Counted from the stretch's first letter, positions 41,198-50,164 are shown. The stretch: 64,000 nucleotides of DNA from Clostridiales bacterium (GCA_019420065.1 JAHZHX010000006.1:1-64000), one strand, 5' to 3'. Numbers and translations: made by a program. The notes: a model not told the origin generated them from the letters alone.

Positions 41198-42189
41198 AAA
41201 AAGGGATCTGCGTATTGTTGGCGCTGCTGCTTCTGACGGCTGCGGGCGTGGCGGCGGCGGAAGGGGAACAAAAGCCCGTGCGCGTGCGTGTGAGCGAGGT
41301 CACGCACTCGGTATTCTATGCGCCGCAGTATGTGGCGCTGGGATTGGGCTTCTTTGAGGAAGAAGGGCTGGAAATCGAGCTGATGAACGGCGGCGGCGCG
41401 GATAAGGTGATGACCTCTGTGCTGACCGGCGAGGTGGACATCGGTTTGGCTGGCCCGGAAGCCTGCATCTATGTGCTGCTGGAAGGGCATGACGACGCCC
41501 CCATGGTGTTTGCGCAGCTGACCTGCCGCGACGGTTCTTTCCTCGTGGGACGCGAAGCGGAAGACTTTTCCTGGGAAAATCTGCGCGGCAAGCACATCAT
41601 CGGCGGCCGCAAGGGCGGCATGCCTGAAATGACGCTGGAATATGTGATGAAGCAGCACGGCGTGGTGCCGCATGTGGACGCGGTGGTGGATACCTCGGTG
41701 CAGTTCAACATGATGGCGGGCGCGTTCATTGGCGGCGACGCCGATTATGTATCGCTCTTTGAGCCTACGGCGACCGAGGCCGAGCTGGCCGGACAATGTG
41801 TGGTTCTGTGCTCCATCGGCGAGGAAAGCGGCGAAATTCCCTATACAGCTTATTTTGCGGCGCAAAGCTATCTTGAGGAGCATGCGGATGTTGTGCAGCG
41901 CTTTACCAACGCGATTGCCCGCAGCCAGAAGTGGGTTTATGAGCATGCCGATGAGGAAGTGGCCAAGGTGCTGATGCCCTATTTCCCCGATACGTCGTTG
42001 GAAGTGCTTACGCAGGTGACGGCGCGTTATCGCGGCATTGCCGCCTGGAACGAAACGCCTGTTATGAAGCAGGAGGCGCTTGAACGCCTGGAGGCAGTCA
42101 TGGAGGAAGCAGGCGAACTGGAGCAGCGCGTGGAATTTGACGATCTTGTAAACAATGCCTTTGCCGAAAAAACGGTAATTGCAGAATAA
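41194..42189 (+). CDS. ABC importer substrate-binding protein (SsuA/THI5-like)
   Basis: A 331-residue secreted binding protein: signal peptide up to about GVAAAEG, with no Cys lipobox, then an NMT1/THI5-like fold (SVFYAPQYVALGLGFFEEEGLEIEL; GGADKVMTSVLTGEVDIGLAGPE). The family binds sulfonates, nitrate, riboflavin or thiamine precursors; no riboswitch or biosynthetic neighbour narrows this. How the protein is held at the membrane without lipid is unclear; an uncleaved signal could do so. A terminator follows. Confidence 0.88.
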   Translation: MKKGICVLLALLLLTAAGVAAAEGEQKPVRVRVSEVTHSVFYAPQYVALGLGFFEEEGLEIELMNGGGADKVMTSVLTGEVDIGLAGPEACIYVLLEGHDDAPMVFAQLTCRDGSFLVGREAEDFSWENLRGKHIIGGRKGGMPEMTLEYVMKQHGVVPHVDAVVDTSVQFNMMAGAFIGGDADYVSLFEPTATEAELAGQCVVLCSIGEESGEIPYTAYFAAQSYLEEHADVVQRFTNAIARSQKWVYEHADEEVAKVLMPYFPDTSLEVLTQVTARYRGIAAWNETPVMKQEALERLEAVMEEAGELEQRVEFDDLVNNAFAEKTVIAE

Positions 42190-42200
42190 AAGAGAGAAAA

Positions 42201-42247
42201 CGCTTCTGCATGCCACGCTAGGCGTGCAGAAGCGCTTTGCGTTTTTT
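42201..42247 (+). terminator. Terminator after the first ABC importer
   Basis: CGCTTCTGCA pairs with TGCAGAAGCG around a 14-nt loop, followed by CTTTGCGTTTTTT. Confidence 0.75.
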
Positions 42248-42295
42248 ATATGGGTATTTTCAGGCAAATTTTTTTCCAAAAAACAAAAATACATC

Positions 42296-42324
42296 TTGCA
42301 ATGATGAAAATAATATGGTATTAT
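42296..42324 (+). promoter_or_regulatory. Promoter of the second ABC importer
   Basis: TTGCAA (42296-42301), 17 bases, TATTAT (42319-42324), in a strongly AT-rich patch. Confidence 0.65.
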
Positions 42325-42379
42325 ATGGCCATAAAAAGGCAGTCGAGGTCAAAGACTGCATATAGGAGGCGCGTTCTTT

Positions 42380-43417
42380 ATGAAGAAATTGGTTGCTCTG
42401 GTCATGGCGGTTCTGATGCTGACAATGATTGGTTCCAGCGCGTTGGCTGTGAACGAGGACGTCAGCGGCAAGGTGATGATCTATACTTCGATGTATCAGT
42501 TCGTGATCGATATGATGGACGAAAAGCTCAAGGCGGAGTTCCCCAACCTGGAGCCCGGCAACGGCGAATCCTTCTTCTTCTATGGCGGCACGGGTTCTTT
42601 GCAGACCAAGCTGACGGGCGAAATGGAAACCGGTACGCTGGGCTGCGACATGATGCTGGTGGCCGAGCCTGCCTATTCCCTGGAGCTTAAGGAGGGCGGT
42701 TGGCTGGAGCCCATTGAGATTGAGAACGCCGATACCCTGCTGCGCTTTGAATATGATAAAGAAGGCTATTGGTATCCTGTACGTGTGTGCAACATGGTGC
42801 TGGCCTACAATCCCGAAAAGTTTGCCTATGAAGAGGTTCCCCATACCTTCTATGATTTTGCCTATGATACCAGCCTCAAGGGCCTGATCTCCATGGGCAA
42901 TCCGCTGACCAGCGGCACGACGATGGCGGCGGTGGCGGCGCTGAGCGACAAGTATGGCTATGAATACTTTGACGCGCTGGGCGCGAACAACGTGATGATC
43001 GAATCCGGTTCCACCGCCCTTGCCAAGCTGCAAAGCGGCGAATGCAAGGCGATCATGATCCTGGAGGAGTCCGTGCTCAAGATCCGCAAGGACGAGGGCA
43101 GCAAGCTGGCCTGCATCTATCCCGAGGACGGCAATATCATGATCCCTTCCACCGTGATGACCGTGGCTGAGAACCGCAGCGCCAACATGAACATTGAGGC
43201 CTGCGAGGCAATCACCAACTGGCTGATGACCGAGGAAGCGCAGAAGCTGATTCTGGAAGGCTATATGCACTCCGTATTTGCCGGTATGACCGAGGTTCCC
43301 TTTGATTCCATGGATACCGACGGCCTGATTAAGACCGATATGGGCGTTGACTGGGTGCGCTGCTACACCGCGCGCGACGAGATTCGCACCAATTTCCAGG
43401 AGAAAGTAACGCAGTAA
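42380..43417 (+). CDS. ABC importer substrate-binding protein (iron/phosphonate/polyamine type)
   Basis: A 345-residue secreted protein with signal peptide ending around GSSALA and a type-II periplasmic binding fold: KVMIYTSMYQFVIDMMDEKL at the start, FFYGGTGSLQTKLTGEMETG, and the hinge strands LCYN-like MVLAYNPEKFA. This resembles AfuA/FbpA or PhnS-type proteins (Fe3+ or 2-aminoethylphosphonate). No lipobox is seen. It leads an operon with a fused permease and an ATPase. Codon use is very strongly biased, suggesting high expression. Confidence 0.87.
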   Translation: MKKLVALVMAVLMLTMIGSSALAVNEDVSGKVMIYTSMYQFVIDMMDEKLKAEFPNLEPGNGESFFFYGGTGSLQTKLTGEMETGTLGCDMMLVAEPAYSLELKEGGWLEPIEIENADTLLRFEYDKEGYWYPVRVCNMVLAYNPEKFAYEEVPHTFYDFAYDTSLKGLISMGNPLTSGTTMAAVAALSDKYGYEYFDALGANNVMIESGSTALAKLQSGECKAIMILEESVLKIRKDEGSKLACIYPEDGNIMIPSTVMTVAENRSANMNIEACEAITNWLMTEEAQKLILEGYMHSVFAGMTEVPFDSMDTDGLIKTDMGVDWVRCYTARDEIRTNFQEKVTQ

Positions 43418-43438
43418 ACGATTTGCGGTTTTTCCGCA

Positions 43439-43469
43439 GGGGGAGTCCGGGCGGATTCCCCCCTTTTTT
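43439..43469 (+). terminator. Internal terminator after the binding-protein gene
   Basis: GGGGGAGTCC (43439-43448) pairs with GGATTCCCCC (43453-43462), followed by TTTTTT. It lies between binding-protein and permease genes and could let some polymerase pass, giving excess binding protein. Confidence 0.8.
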
Positions 43470-43499
43470 CGGTAAATTCATTTTGAACGGAAGGGGTGC

Positions 43500-46004
43500 A
43501 TGCGGATGAAAAGTACAGCCGCTCTGGAATGCGGCTTGGAACGCAGGGACCGCACGCCGCTGATTAGCAAAACAGTGCTGGCGCTTGCGCTTGTATTAGG
43601 ACTGGCGCTGGCGCTGACGGGCTATATGGGAATCCGCCGTTTTAATGCCTCGGGTTTTGACGCGGAAAACGGTTATGGCGCGATCCATGATTTATCCGTT
43701 CAGGTTCAAAAGGATTATGAACGGCATTTGGCTCCGATTCTGGATCGGATAACGGGCGAGACGCGCGAACGGCTGGATCACGCGGCCCGGGAACTGCTGC
43801 AAACAACCTGGGAAGCGCAGCGCGCGGGCGCGCAGGCGGAGCTGGATGCGATTTTGCAGGGACAGCAAACGGAGAAGCTGTATAAGCTGCTGTATGTGAC
43901 ATACAGCCTCAACGGTCCCAAGGTTTCGTCGGCCGTAAAGAAGGAACTGGCCGCCGTTCCGCAGGAGCAGCTGGCGGATTTCCGTGGCGCGCTGCTCCGG
44001 TGCATCGCGGATGAAGCGCTGCCGCTGCCCGAGGGTGCGGTCAAGGCGGCGGGCGATAAAAGCGGTGCGGAGCGCGCTTCCATGCTGATGCAGCTGTATT
44101 TTGTGGCTGGTACGGAAAAAAGCAGCGGCCTGGATACCGAACTGGTCAACACACTCAAAAAGGCCGTTCGCAACAAGGAAGCGCAGCTGACCGCTTTCCG
44201 CATGATTGTGGATAACGAGGTATCGTGGCTTCAGCAGGCGGTAATCAGCCATAGCCGCACCATTATCCTTGTGGGTCTGGTGCTGGCGCTGGACGCGCTG
44301 CTGTTGATTCTGCTGATGATGGGGGATAAGAGCTGGATTATCGATTTCAAATGGATGCTGATCCTTTTGATCGTCGATTTTCTGCTGGTGTTCCAGGTGC
44401 TGCCCATGGGGTATTTGCTGGTGAAGGCATTTTTCCCGGACGGTTCTTTCTCGCTGGAAACCTTCAAGCGGCTGTACTCCTATCCGATGAATCTCAACGC
44501 GCTCAAAAACACGTTGATTGCCGCGTTTGCCACTATGGTGCTGGGCACGCTGCTGGCGTTTCCGCTGGCCTGGCTGGTAGGCAGGACCAATTTGTACGGG
44601 CGCAAATTCTTCCGCAGTCTTTTCGTGCTGACCTATATGGTGCCGCCCTATGTGGGGGCTATGGCCTGGCTGCGGCTGCTTAACCCCAATGTCGGTACTA
44701 TCAATCAGGTGCTGCGCGTGCTCTTTGGCCTGGGCGATACGCCCGGCCCGCTCAACATTTATTCCCTGGGCGGAATGATTTGGGTACTGACAACGTTCTA
44801 TTATCCTTACGCGTTTATTACCATCAGCCGCGCGATGGAAAAAATGGATCCCTCGCTGGAGGAAGCCAGCCGCATTTCCGGCGCTTCGCCGCTGAAAACG
44901 CTCTTTACCGTTACGCTGCCGATGATGACGCCCTCGCTGATTGCCGGCGCGCTGCTGGTCTTCGTGTGCGCGGCAAGCTGCTATGGCATTCCGTCCATTA
45001 TCGGCGCGCCCGGCAAGGTGCATACCGTGACCACGCGCATCATCGAGTATAATGGTCTGGGTGCGCAGGGCATCAACGACGCCACCGGCATGGCGGTTTT
45101 CCTGATGCTGATGGCTATGGTGATTCTGTATATCTCGGACTTTGTGATCGCAAAGCGGCAGTATATCACGGTGTCGGGCAAATCGGTGCGGCCGGCGATC
45201 GTTGATCTGCGCAAGTGGCGCGTACCGCTGACGGCGCTGGTATCGCTGTTTGCCGTGATCGTGATCCTCATTCCCTTTGCCACTATCCTGATTACTTCCT
45301 TCAAGGTGGACGTGGGCAAGAGCCTGTTTGAAGCGGGCAACTTTACCACCGGACAATGGACGCTGATTTTCGGCCGCAGCGAAACGCTGCAATCGCTGAA
45401 AAACTCGCTGCTCTTTGGCGCGGCGACGGCGACGATCGGCATTGTTGTGGCTTGCGTGATGAGTTATCTTTTGCAGCGCACGCGCATCCGCGGCCGCAAA
45501 CTGCCGGACTTTCTGATTACGCTGGGTTCGGGTACGCCGAGCGTTGTGATCGCTTTGGGCCTGATTATGACCATGAAGGGCAACTTTGGCGTGAACATTT
45601 ATAATACAGCGTATATCATGATCGTGGCTTATCTGATTAAATATCTGATGATGGGCATGCGCACGGTGGTTTCCGCCATGAGCCAGATCCATGTGTCGCT
45701 GGAGGAGTGCAGTCAGGTGTCGGGCGCAAGCTGGCTGCGAACGATGTTCAAGATCACCGGCCCCTTGATTTTTCCCTCGATTGCCGCCGGCTGGTTCCTG
45801 ATTTTTATTCCCAGCTTCTATGAGTTGTCAATGACGACCCTGCTGTATTCCAGCACGACCAAAACGATCGGCTTCCAGCTGTATGAATACTGGACGTTTA
45901 CCAGCCAGCCGCAAAGCTGCGCCATGGCATTTGGCATTTTGCTGATCGTCGTGGGGCTGAACTTTGTCCTCAACCGCCTGACCAAGGGAGAATTCTCCAT
46001 CTGA
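43500..46004 (+). CDS. Fused two-domain ABC importer permease with extra N-terminal domain
   Basis: An 834-residue permease with two complete transmembrane units, as in FbpB/ThiP-type importers: EAA loops ASRISGASPLKTLFTVTLPM and CSQVSGASWLRTMFKITGPL. Before the first unit there is an unusual N-terminus: one helix (residues 22-43), about 205 residues of mostly helical, charged sequence (QVQKDYERHLAPILDRITG; DHAARELLQTTWEAQRAGAQ), and a second helix (253-273), so this segment would face outside. A Shine-Dalgarno AAGGGG lies before the ATG. Encoded 16 bases before the ATPase. Confidence 0.88.
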   Translation: MRMKSTAALECGLERRDRTPLISKTVLALALVLGLALALTGYMGIRRFNASGFDAENGYGAIHDLSVQVQKDYERHLAPILDRITGETRERLDHAARELLQTTWEAQRAGAQAELDAILQGQQTEKLYKLLYVTYSLNGPKVSSAVKKELAAVPQEQLADFRGALLRCIADEALPLPEGAVKAAGDKSGAERASMLMQLYFVAGTEKSSGLDTELVNTLKKAVRNKEAQLTAFRMIVDNEVSWLQQAVISHSRTIILVGLVLALDALLLILLMMGDKSWIIDFKWMLILLIVDFLLVFQVLPMGYLLVKAFFPDGSFSLETFKRLYSYPMNLNALKNTLIAAFATMVLGTLLAFPLAWLVGRTNLYGRKFFRSLFVLTYMVPPYVGAMAWLRLLNPNVGTINQVLRVLFGLGDTPGPLNIYSLGGMIWVLTTFYYPYAFITISRAMEKMDPSLEEASRISGASPLKTLFTVTLPMMTPSLIAGALLVFVCAASCYGIPSIIGAPGKVHTVTTRIIEYNGLGAQGINDATGMAVFLMLMAMVILYISDFVIAKRQYITVSGKSVRPAIVDLRKWRVPLTALVSLFAVIVILIPFATILITSFKVDVGKSLFEAGNFTTGQWTLIFGRSETLQSLKNSLLFGAATATIGIVVACVMSYLLQRTRIRGRKLPDFLITLGSGTPSVVIALGLIMTMKGNFGVNIYNTAYIMIVAYLIKYLMMGMRTVVSAMSQIHVSLEECSQVSGASWLRTMFKITGPLIFPSIAAGWFLIFIPSFYELSMTTLLYSSTTKTIGFQLYEYWTFTSQPQSCAMAFGILLIVVGLNFVLNRLTKGEFSI

Positions 46005-46020
46005 GAAAGGAACGATACTG

Positions 46021-47094
46021 ATGGCAACTGTAACGATCAAGCATATCACCAAAGCCTTTGGCGATAATGTGGTGCTCAAGGAGTTTAACGAAACCTTCCA
46101 GGATGGCGAATTCATTACGCTCCTTGGCCCCTCCGGCTGCGGAAAAACCACCATGCTGCGCATCATTGCTGGTTTTGAGAAGCCGACCTCGGGCGAATTG
46201 TATATTGACGACCAGCTGGTTTCAGGCGGCAAAACCTTTATTCCGCCGGAAAAACGCAGCATTGGCATGGTGTTCCAAAGCTATGCCGTTTGGCCGCATA
46301 TGAATGTGTATGACAACGTGGCCTATCCGCTGACAATCAAAAAAACGCCTAAGACCGAGATCAAAAAGCATGTGGGGCGGGTGCTGGAAATCGTTCATCT
46401 GAGCCAGTATGCGCAGCGCTTTCCCAACCAGCTTTCGGGCGGTCAGCAGCAGCGCGTCGCCTTGGCCCGCGCGCTGGTAGCGGCTCCCAAGCTCCTGCTG
46501 CTGGATGAGCCGCTTTCCAACCTGGACGCCAAGCTGCGCGAGTCCATGCGTTTTGAGATCAAGGAAATCCAGCGGGAACTGGGCATCACCGTGGTATACG
46601 TCACGCACGATCAGACCGAGGCCATGGCCATGAGCGATCGCGTATTCCTCATCAACCGCGGCGTGGTGCAGCAGTGCGGCAGCCCGGAGGAGATATACAA
46701 TAATCCGGCCAACCAGTTTGTGGCGGATTTCCTGGGCAAGGTCGATTTCTTCAAAGGCGTTGCGGAGACCGGCCGCATTGTTTTCCCGGAGATGGGCGGC
46801 CAGGCGATCACCTATAACGGGGACCGTATGGGCAAGGTCGAGGTGGCTATCCGTCCGGAAAACATTTTCTTTACGGACAAGGGTATGCTCAGCGGCACAT
46901 TGGAGGCACAGTACTATCTGGGTGACGTTGACGACTGCCGCATTCGCGTTGGAAACGCGCTGGTGCGCGTGATCGCGAACGGATATGAGTATAAGCATTT
47001 GAAAAACGGACAGCAGGTGCAGCTGGGCATCCGCGATTTTATGGTCTTTGAGGATGACGGGTCGCTGGAACAGCAGCTGAAGATCCAGACCTGA
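46021..47094 (+). CDS. ABC importer ATP-binding protein (FbpC/PotA type)
   Basis: A 357-residue ATPase: Walker A GPSGCGKTT at about 38, the Q-loop MVFQSYAVWPHMNVYDNVAY, signature LSGGQQQRVALAR, Walker B LLLLDEPLSNLDAKLRE, H-loop VTHDQTEAMAMSDR, and a C-terminal TOBE-like regulatory domain from about 240 (VEVAIRPENIFFTDKG). It completes the second importer. GAAAGGA lies upstream. Confidence 0.93.
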   Translation: MATVTIKHITKAFGDNVVLKEFNETFQDGEFITLLGPSGCGKTTMLRIIAGFEKPTSGELYIDDQLVSGGKTFIPPEKRSIGMVFQSYAVWPHMNVYDNVAYPLTIKKTPKTEIKKHVGRVLEIVHLSQYAQRFPNQLSGGQQQRVALARALVAAPKLLLLDEPLSNLDAKLRESMRFEIKEIQRELGITVVYVTHDQTEAMAMSDRVFLINRGVVQQCGSPEEIYNNPANQFVADFLGKVDFFKGVAETGRIVFPEMGGQAITYNGDRMGKVEVAIRPENIFFTDKGMLSGTLEAQYYLGDVDDCRIRVGNALVRVIANGYEYKHLKNGQQVQLGIRDFMVFEDDGSLEQQLKIQT

Positions 47095-47102
47095 CGAAAA
47101 AA

Positions 47103-47218
47103 GAACCGTTCATGTGAGCGGTTCAAAAGTCTTTCGATGAAATTTCGCTAAAGCGAACTTTGAGCGGATACGTCGCTTTCCATGCGACGCATGGCGTCAT
47201 AGAGAAAGCAAAAAGACT
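47103..47218. other. Nested-hairpin intergenic element
   Basis: Between the ATPase gene and the PhnP-like gene lie GAACCG/CGGTTC (47103-47124), then an outer stem AGTCTTT (47128-47134)/AAAGACT (47212-47218) enclosing two perfect hairpins, TTCGC/GCGAA (47144-47157) and CGTCGC/GCGACG (47171-47189). No frame of note crosses it. It may be a structured RNA 3' end, or a small dispersed repeat. Confidence 0.45.
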
Positions 47219-47255
47219 CGCGGGGAAGCATGGAAGCGTTCCCCGCGAGTTTTTC
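47216..47255. terminator. Strong bidirectional terminator
   Basis: ACTCGCGGGGAA pairs with TTCCCCGCGAGT (12 bp), followed by TTTTTC on the plus strand and preceded by AAAAA, so it can work for both convergent genes. Confidence 0.85.
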
Positions 47256-47263
47256 GTTTGGTT

Positions 47264-48091
47264 TCAGATTTCCCAAACCATTTGGTCGTAGGCTACTTCG
47301 AAGCCGAATTCCTTTGCTTCCTCGCAAAGCTCCTCGTGCGTGCGGTCAAGCAGGTGGCCGATGTGGTTGAGAATAAAGCGCGTATCATGCGTGGCGCAGC
47401 CAAGATCGCATAAGAGCTGCGCGGTTTGCGCGCACTGGAGGATATCCATGTGCGCGGGAGTGATATTCTCGCCGCGCTTAAGATTGCAGTCCAGCGAAAC
47501 GGCGTCCAGCTGCGGCTTGCGCTGGCGCAGGTATTCGACGGTTTCGGGCAGCATCAGCCCGGAATCATGTACCCAAAGCAGCGTTTTGCCGCCGCTTTCA
47601 ATCAGATACAGCACGGAGCCGATCGCACGGGCGTGGTTGGAAGGCAAGGGGGTCACGACGGCATCTTCAATCTGTATGGGAACGAAAGGTACGGCTTCGC
47701 GGATCCTGGGCGCGCGGCGGACGGGCAGCGACGTGCTGGCCGCGACAGCGCGGGCGGTGCGTTCGATTTCGTTTTGCGCCGCCGGGGCCGGCAGGTAGAA
47801 CGTCCAGTCATCCGCGTCAATATAGCGCGAAATCATATCGGGCGCGCTGTAATGGTCGGAATGCGTGTGGGTAATCAGCACATTGCGGTATTTACGCATA
47901 TCCAGCCCGTAGAAGACGGTATGCGCGACCGCGTCGATGGAGCAGTCAATCATCAGGTTGTCAACGGTAGCCTGCGAGCGGGTGCGGATATCGCGGCCGC
48001 CATGTCGGCGCGCATATTCGCAGACCCGGCAGGAGCAAAAAAGCTCGGGAACCCCCGCGCCGCCGCCTGTGCCGTAAAAAATGATTTTCAT
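47264..48091 (-). CDS. PhnP-like metallo-beta-lactamase-fold hydrolase
   Basis: A 275-residue protein with the PhnP-type start FYGTGGGAGVPELFCSCRVCEYAR, the metal motif THTHSDHY, a further metal His in PLPSNHARA and the late motif FILNHIGHLLD. PhnP is a phosphodiesterase that opens cyclic ribosyl phosphates in phosphonate breakdown; relatives act in other pathways (PqqB, RNase Z group). The ATG has GGAGGAAA. It is separated by a terminator from the importer and divergent to the ribulokinase. Confidence 0.82.
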   Translation of the reverse strand: MKIIFYGTGGGAGVPELFCSCRVCEYARRHGGRDIRTRSQATVDNLMIDCSIDAVAHTVFYGLDMRKYRNVLITHTHSDHYSAPDMISRYIDADDWTFYLPAPAAQNEIERTARAVAASTSLPVRRAPRIREAVPFVPIQIEDAVVTPLPSNHARAIGSVLYLIESGGKTLLWVHDSGLMLPETVEYLRQRKPQLDAVSLDCNLKRGENITPAHMDILQCAQTAQLLCDLGCATHDTRFILNHIGHLLDRTHEELCEEAKEFGFEVAYDQMVWEI

Positions 48092-48113
48092 ACATTTCCT
48101 CCGTGCATTTTGT

Positions 48114-48142
48114 TTGACGAAAAGGGACGATACATATATAAT
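48114..48142 (+). promoter_or_regulatory. Ribulokinase promoter
   Basis: TTGACG (48114-48119), 17 bases, TATAAT (48137-48142), 50 bases before the ATG. Confidence 0.7.
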
Positions 48143-48191
48143 AGTGCAGGATTCCGTTTTTGCCAATAGCAAAATGAGAGGAAATTATAAA

Positions 48192-49784
48192 ATGTGCTAT
48201 ACGATTGGAATTGATTACGGTACGTTATCCTGCCGGGCGGTCGTGATGAACGCCGAAAACGGCGAAGTGCTTGGCATCGGGGAGTGCGGCTATCATGTGT
48301 ATGACACGGCGCTGCCGTCCGGAAAACAGCTTCCGCCGCGTTCGGCGCTGGCCGATCCGCTGGAATATCTGGATGCTTTGACAAAGGCGGTTCACAGCGC
48401 GGTAGAGAAGGCGGGCATTGATCCCATGCAGGTAGCGGGCCTTGCGGTGGACGCAACCTCCATGAGCGTGATACCATGTGATGCGCAGGGCGCGGCAATG
48501 CGCTGCCAGGAAAAATGGCGCGATGAACCACAGGCGTATATCCGTTTGTGGAAAAGCTATACTGCCACGGCGGAGGCGGAACGCATCGGCGTGGAAGCGC
48601 GCAGGGAGCAGGCGGCGTTCCTGGCGGCATGCGGCGGCTATCCGTCCAGCGAGGGGATGTATCCCAAGCTTCTGGAAACGCTGCGAGAGTGCCCGGAGTT
48701 GTATCAGGAAACAAGCGCGTTTGTGGATCTGAACGAGTTTTTGACCTGGACGCTGACCGGCAAGCTGACCCGCAGCGCCGGTTCGATGGGGCTGAAAAAT
48801 TATTGTTATGATGGCAAAAATCACCCTGACGCGGCGTTTTTCGCTAAGCTTCATCCCGCGCTGCAAAATGTGGATGAAAAGCTGCGCGGCGAAATCCTGC
48901 CCTGGGGGGCTTGCGCGGGAAAGCTGCGCCCCCAAATGGCGGAAAAGCTGGGGCTGCCCTGCGGCATTGCCGTGGGAGCCGGCGGCCTGGACGGGCATAC
49001 TTCCGTGATGGCGCTGGGACTGAAGGAGAGCGGCGACGCCATGCTGACCATTGGCACCTCGGGCGTGCTGGGCGTGCTGTCGGACCGCTGGCGCGTGGTG
49101 CCCGGCGTATGCGGCGCGGCCAAGGACTGCATGATCCCGGGCTTGTATGGCTATGATTTTTGCCAGAGCGGCGTAGGGGACATGTTTGCCTGGTTTGTGG
49201 ACAACTGCCTGCCCTCGCGCTATGAGCGCATGGCGCGCGAAAAAGGCGTATCGGCGCATACGCTGCTGTCGGAGCTTGCCTTTGCAAAGCCGGTGCGCGC
49301 GGATGCGCCTGTGGCGGTGGACTGGTGGAACGGCAGCCGCTGCGTGACAGTCGATCAGACGCTTGCGGGGGCAGTCAGCGGCTTGAAGCTGTCTACCGCG
49401 CCGGAGGATATTTACCGGGCGCTGGTGGAGGCGGCGGCTTTCGGCATGCGTTATATGCTGGAGCATGCGCAAAAGCATGGCATTGAAGTCAAAAGAATCT
49501 GCGTATGCGGCGGTATTGCCGCGAAAAATCCGCTGCTGGTACAGTGCTACGCTGATATTCTGGGGCGCGATTTGCAGGTGTCGCTGCTGCCCAACAGCGC
49601 GGCGGCGGGCGCGGCCATTGGCGCGGCAGCGGCGGCAGGGGTGTATGCATCCTTGCAGGCGGCCATGGAGCGCCTGTCCAGCCGGGAGTTTGTCCCCTAT
49701 ACGGCGGATATGCGGAAGCATGCGGCTTATGAACCGCTTTACCGGCGCTATGTCGCGCTGCGCGAATTCCAGAAAAATGCGTGA
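48192..49784 (+). CDS. FGGY-family kinase, ribulokinase-like
   Basis: Ribulokinase phosphorylates L-ribulose in arabinose catabolism. The 530 residues contain the ATPase-fold start IGIDYGTLSCRAVVMN, AVDATSMSVIPCDA, the substrate region EKWRDEPQAYIRLWKSYT, SSEGMYPKLLE, the phosphate loop TIGTSGVLGVLS and the second signature ICVCGGIAAKNPLLVQCYAD. QSGVGDMFAWFVDN is close to the AraB pattern. No araA or araD lies in the window, so the sugar is inferred from sequence only. Start ATG has GAGAGG eight bases upstream. Confidence 0.85.
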   Translation: MCYTIGIDYGTLSCRAVVMNAENGEVLGIGECGYHVYDTALPSGKQLPPRSALADPLEYLDALTKAVHSAVEKAGIDPMQVAGLAVDATSMSVIPCDAQGAAMRCQEKWRDEPQAYIRLWKSYTATAEAERIGVEARREQAAFLAACGGYPSSEGMYPKLLETLRECPELYQETSAFVDLNEFLTWTLTGKLTRSAGSMGLKNYCYDGKNHPDAAFFAKLHPALQNVDEKLRGEILPWGACAGKLRPQMAEKLGLPCGIAVGAGGLDGHTSVMALGLKESGDAMLTIGTSGVLGVLSDRWRVVPGVCGAAKDCMIPGLYGYDFCQSGVGDMFAWFVDNCLPSRYERMAREKGVSAHTLLSELAFAKPVRADAPVAVDWWNGSRCVTVDQTLAGAVSGLKLSTAPEDIYRALVEAAAFGMRYMLEHAQKHGIEVKRICVCGGIAAKNPLLVQCYADILGRDLQVSLLPNSAAAGAAIGAAAAAGVYASLQAAMERLSSREFVPYTADMRKHAAYEPLYRRYVALREFQKNA

Positions 49785-49790
49785 AATGAG

Positions 49791-49818
49791 GCGGAAGGCG
49801 CTTTGCCTTCCGCTTTTG
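49791..49818. terminator. Terminator after the ribulokinase gene
   Basis: GCGGAAGGC pairs with GCCTTCCGC and is followed by TTTTG. It can also serve the convergent DUF3343 gene, whose stop is five bases away. Confidence 0.8.
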
Positions 49819-49822
49819 TCAT

Positions 49823-50092
49823 TTATCGCAGCGGCGTTACACGGGGTTTCAGATTGCCGGTGCGATCCACCCGATAGAAGCCGATCAGGTTGCTGGGGCG
49901 CGTTTGCTGATACAGATTCATGACGGCTTCGGTGTCATTCAAATTAAAACGCATGCTCAGGCCGCAGCCGATGGATACGTCGCGGGGGGTGGAGATGACC
50001 TGCCCGCGAAGCCCCGAGCGGCGCATGGCCGCTTCAAAGCGCATTACCTGCTGCCGTGACCTGAATGCCGCAATGCCAAATGTTTCCTGCAT
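49823..50092 (-). CDS. DUF3343 putative Se/S carrier-like protein
   Basis: An 89-residue protein (AAFRSRQQVMRFEAAMRRSGL; VISTPRDVSIGCGLSMRF) with the conserved Cys in the IGCGL position where DUF3343 proteins carry their thiol. Such proteins are proposed carriers of sulfur or selenium between a cysteine desulfurase and an acceptor. GGAGGA lies before the ATG. It is divergent from a cysteine-desulfurase-like gene, 72 bases apart, which supports the role. Confidence 0.82.
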   Translation of the reverse strand: MQETFGIAAFRSRQQVMRFEAAMRRSGLRGQVISTPRDVSIGCGLSMRFNLNDTEAVMNLYQQTRPSNLIGFYRVDRTGNLKPRVTPLR

Positions 50093-50164
50093 ATGAATGT
50101 CCTCCCATCTGCGCTCATAGCATATTATGAAGCGCGGCCTGTTCGCGTGCGGGGAGGGGAAAAG

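Noticed and set aside
43692..45692. A 666-codon frame on the minus strand opposite the ABC permease
   Set aside because: His/Arg/Gln-rich composition and antisense position mark it as a shadow of the permease gene.
48225..49721. A 498-codon minus-strand frame opposite the ribulokinase
   Set aside because: Antisense to a conserved kinase; no start signals or motifs.
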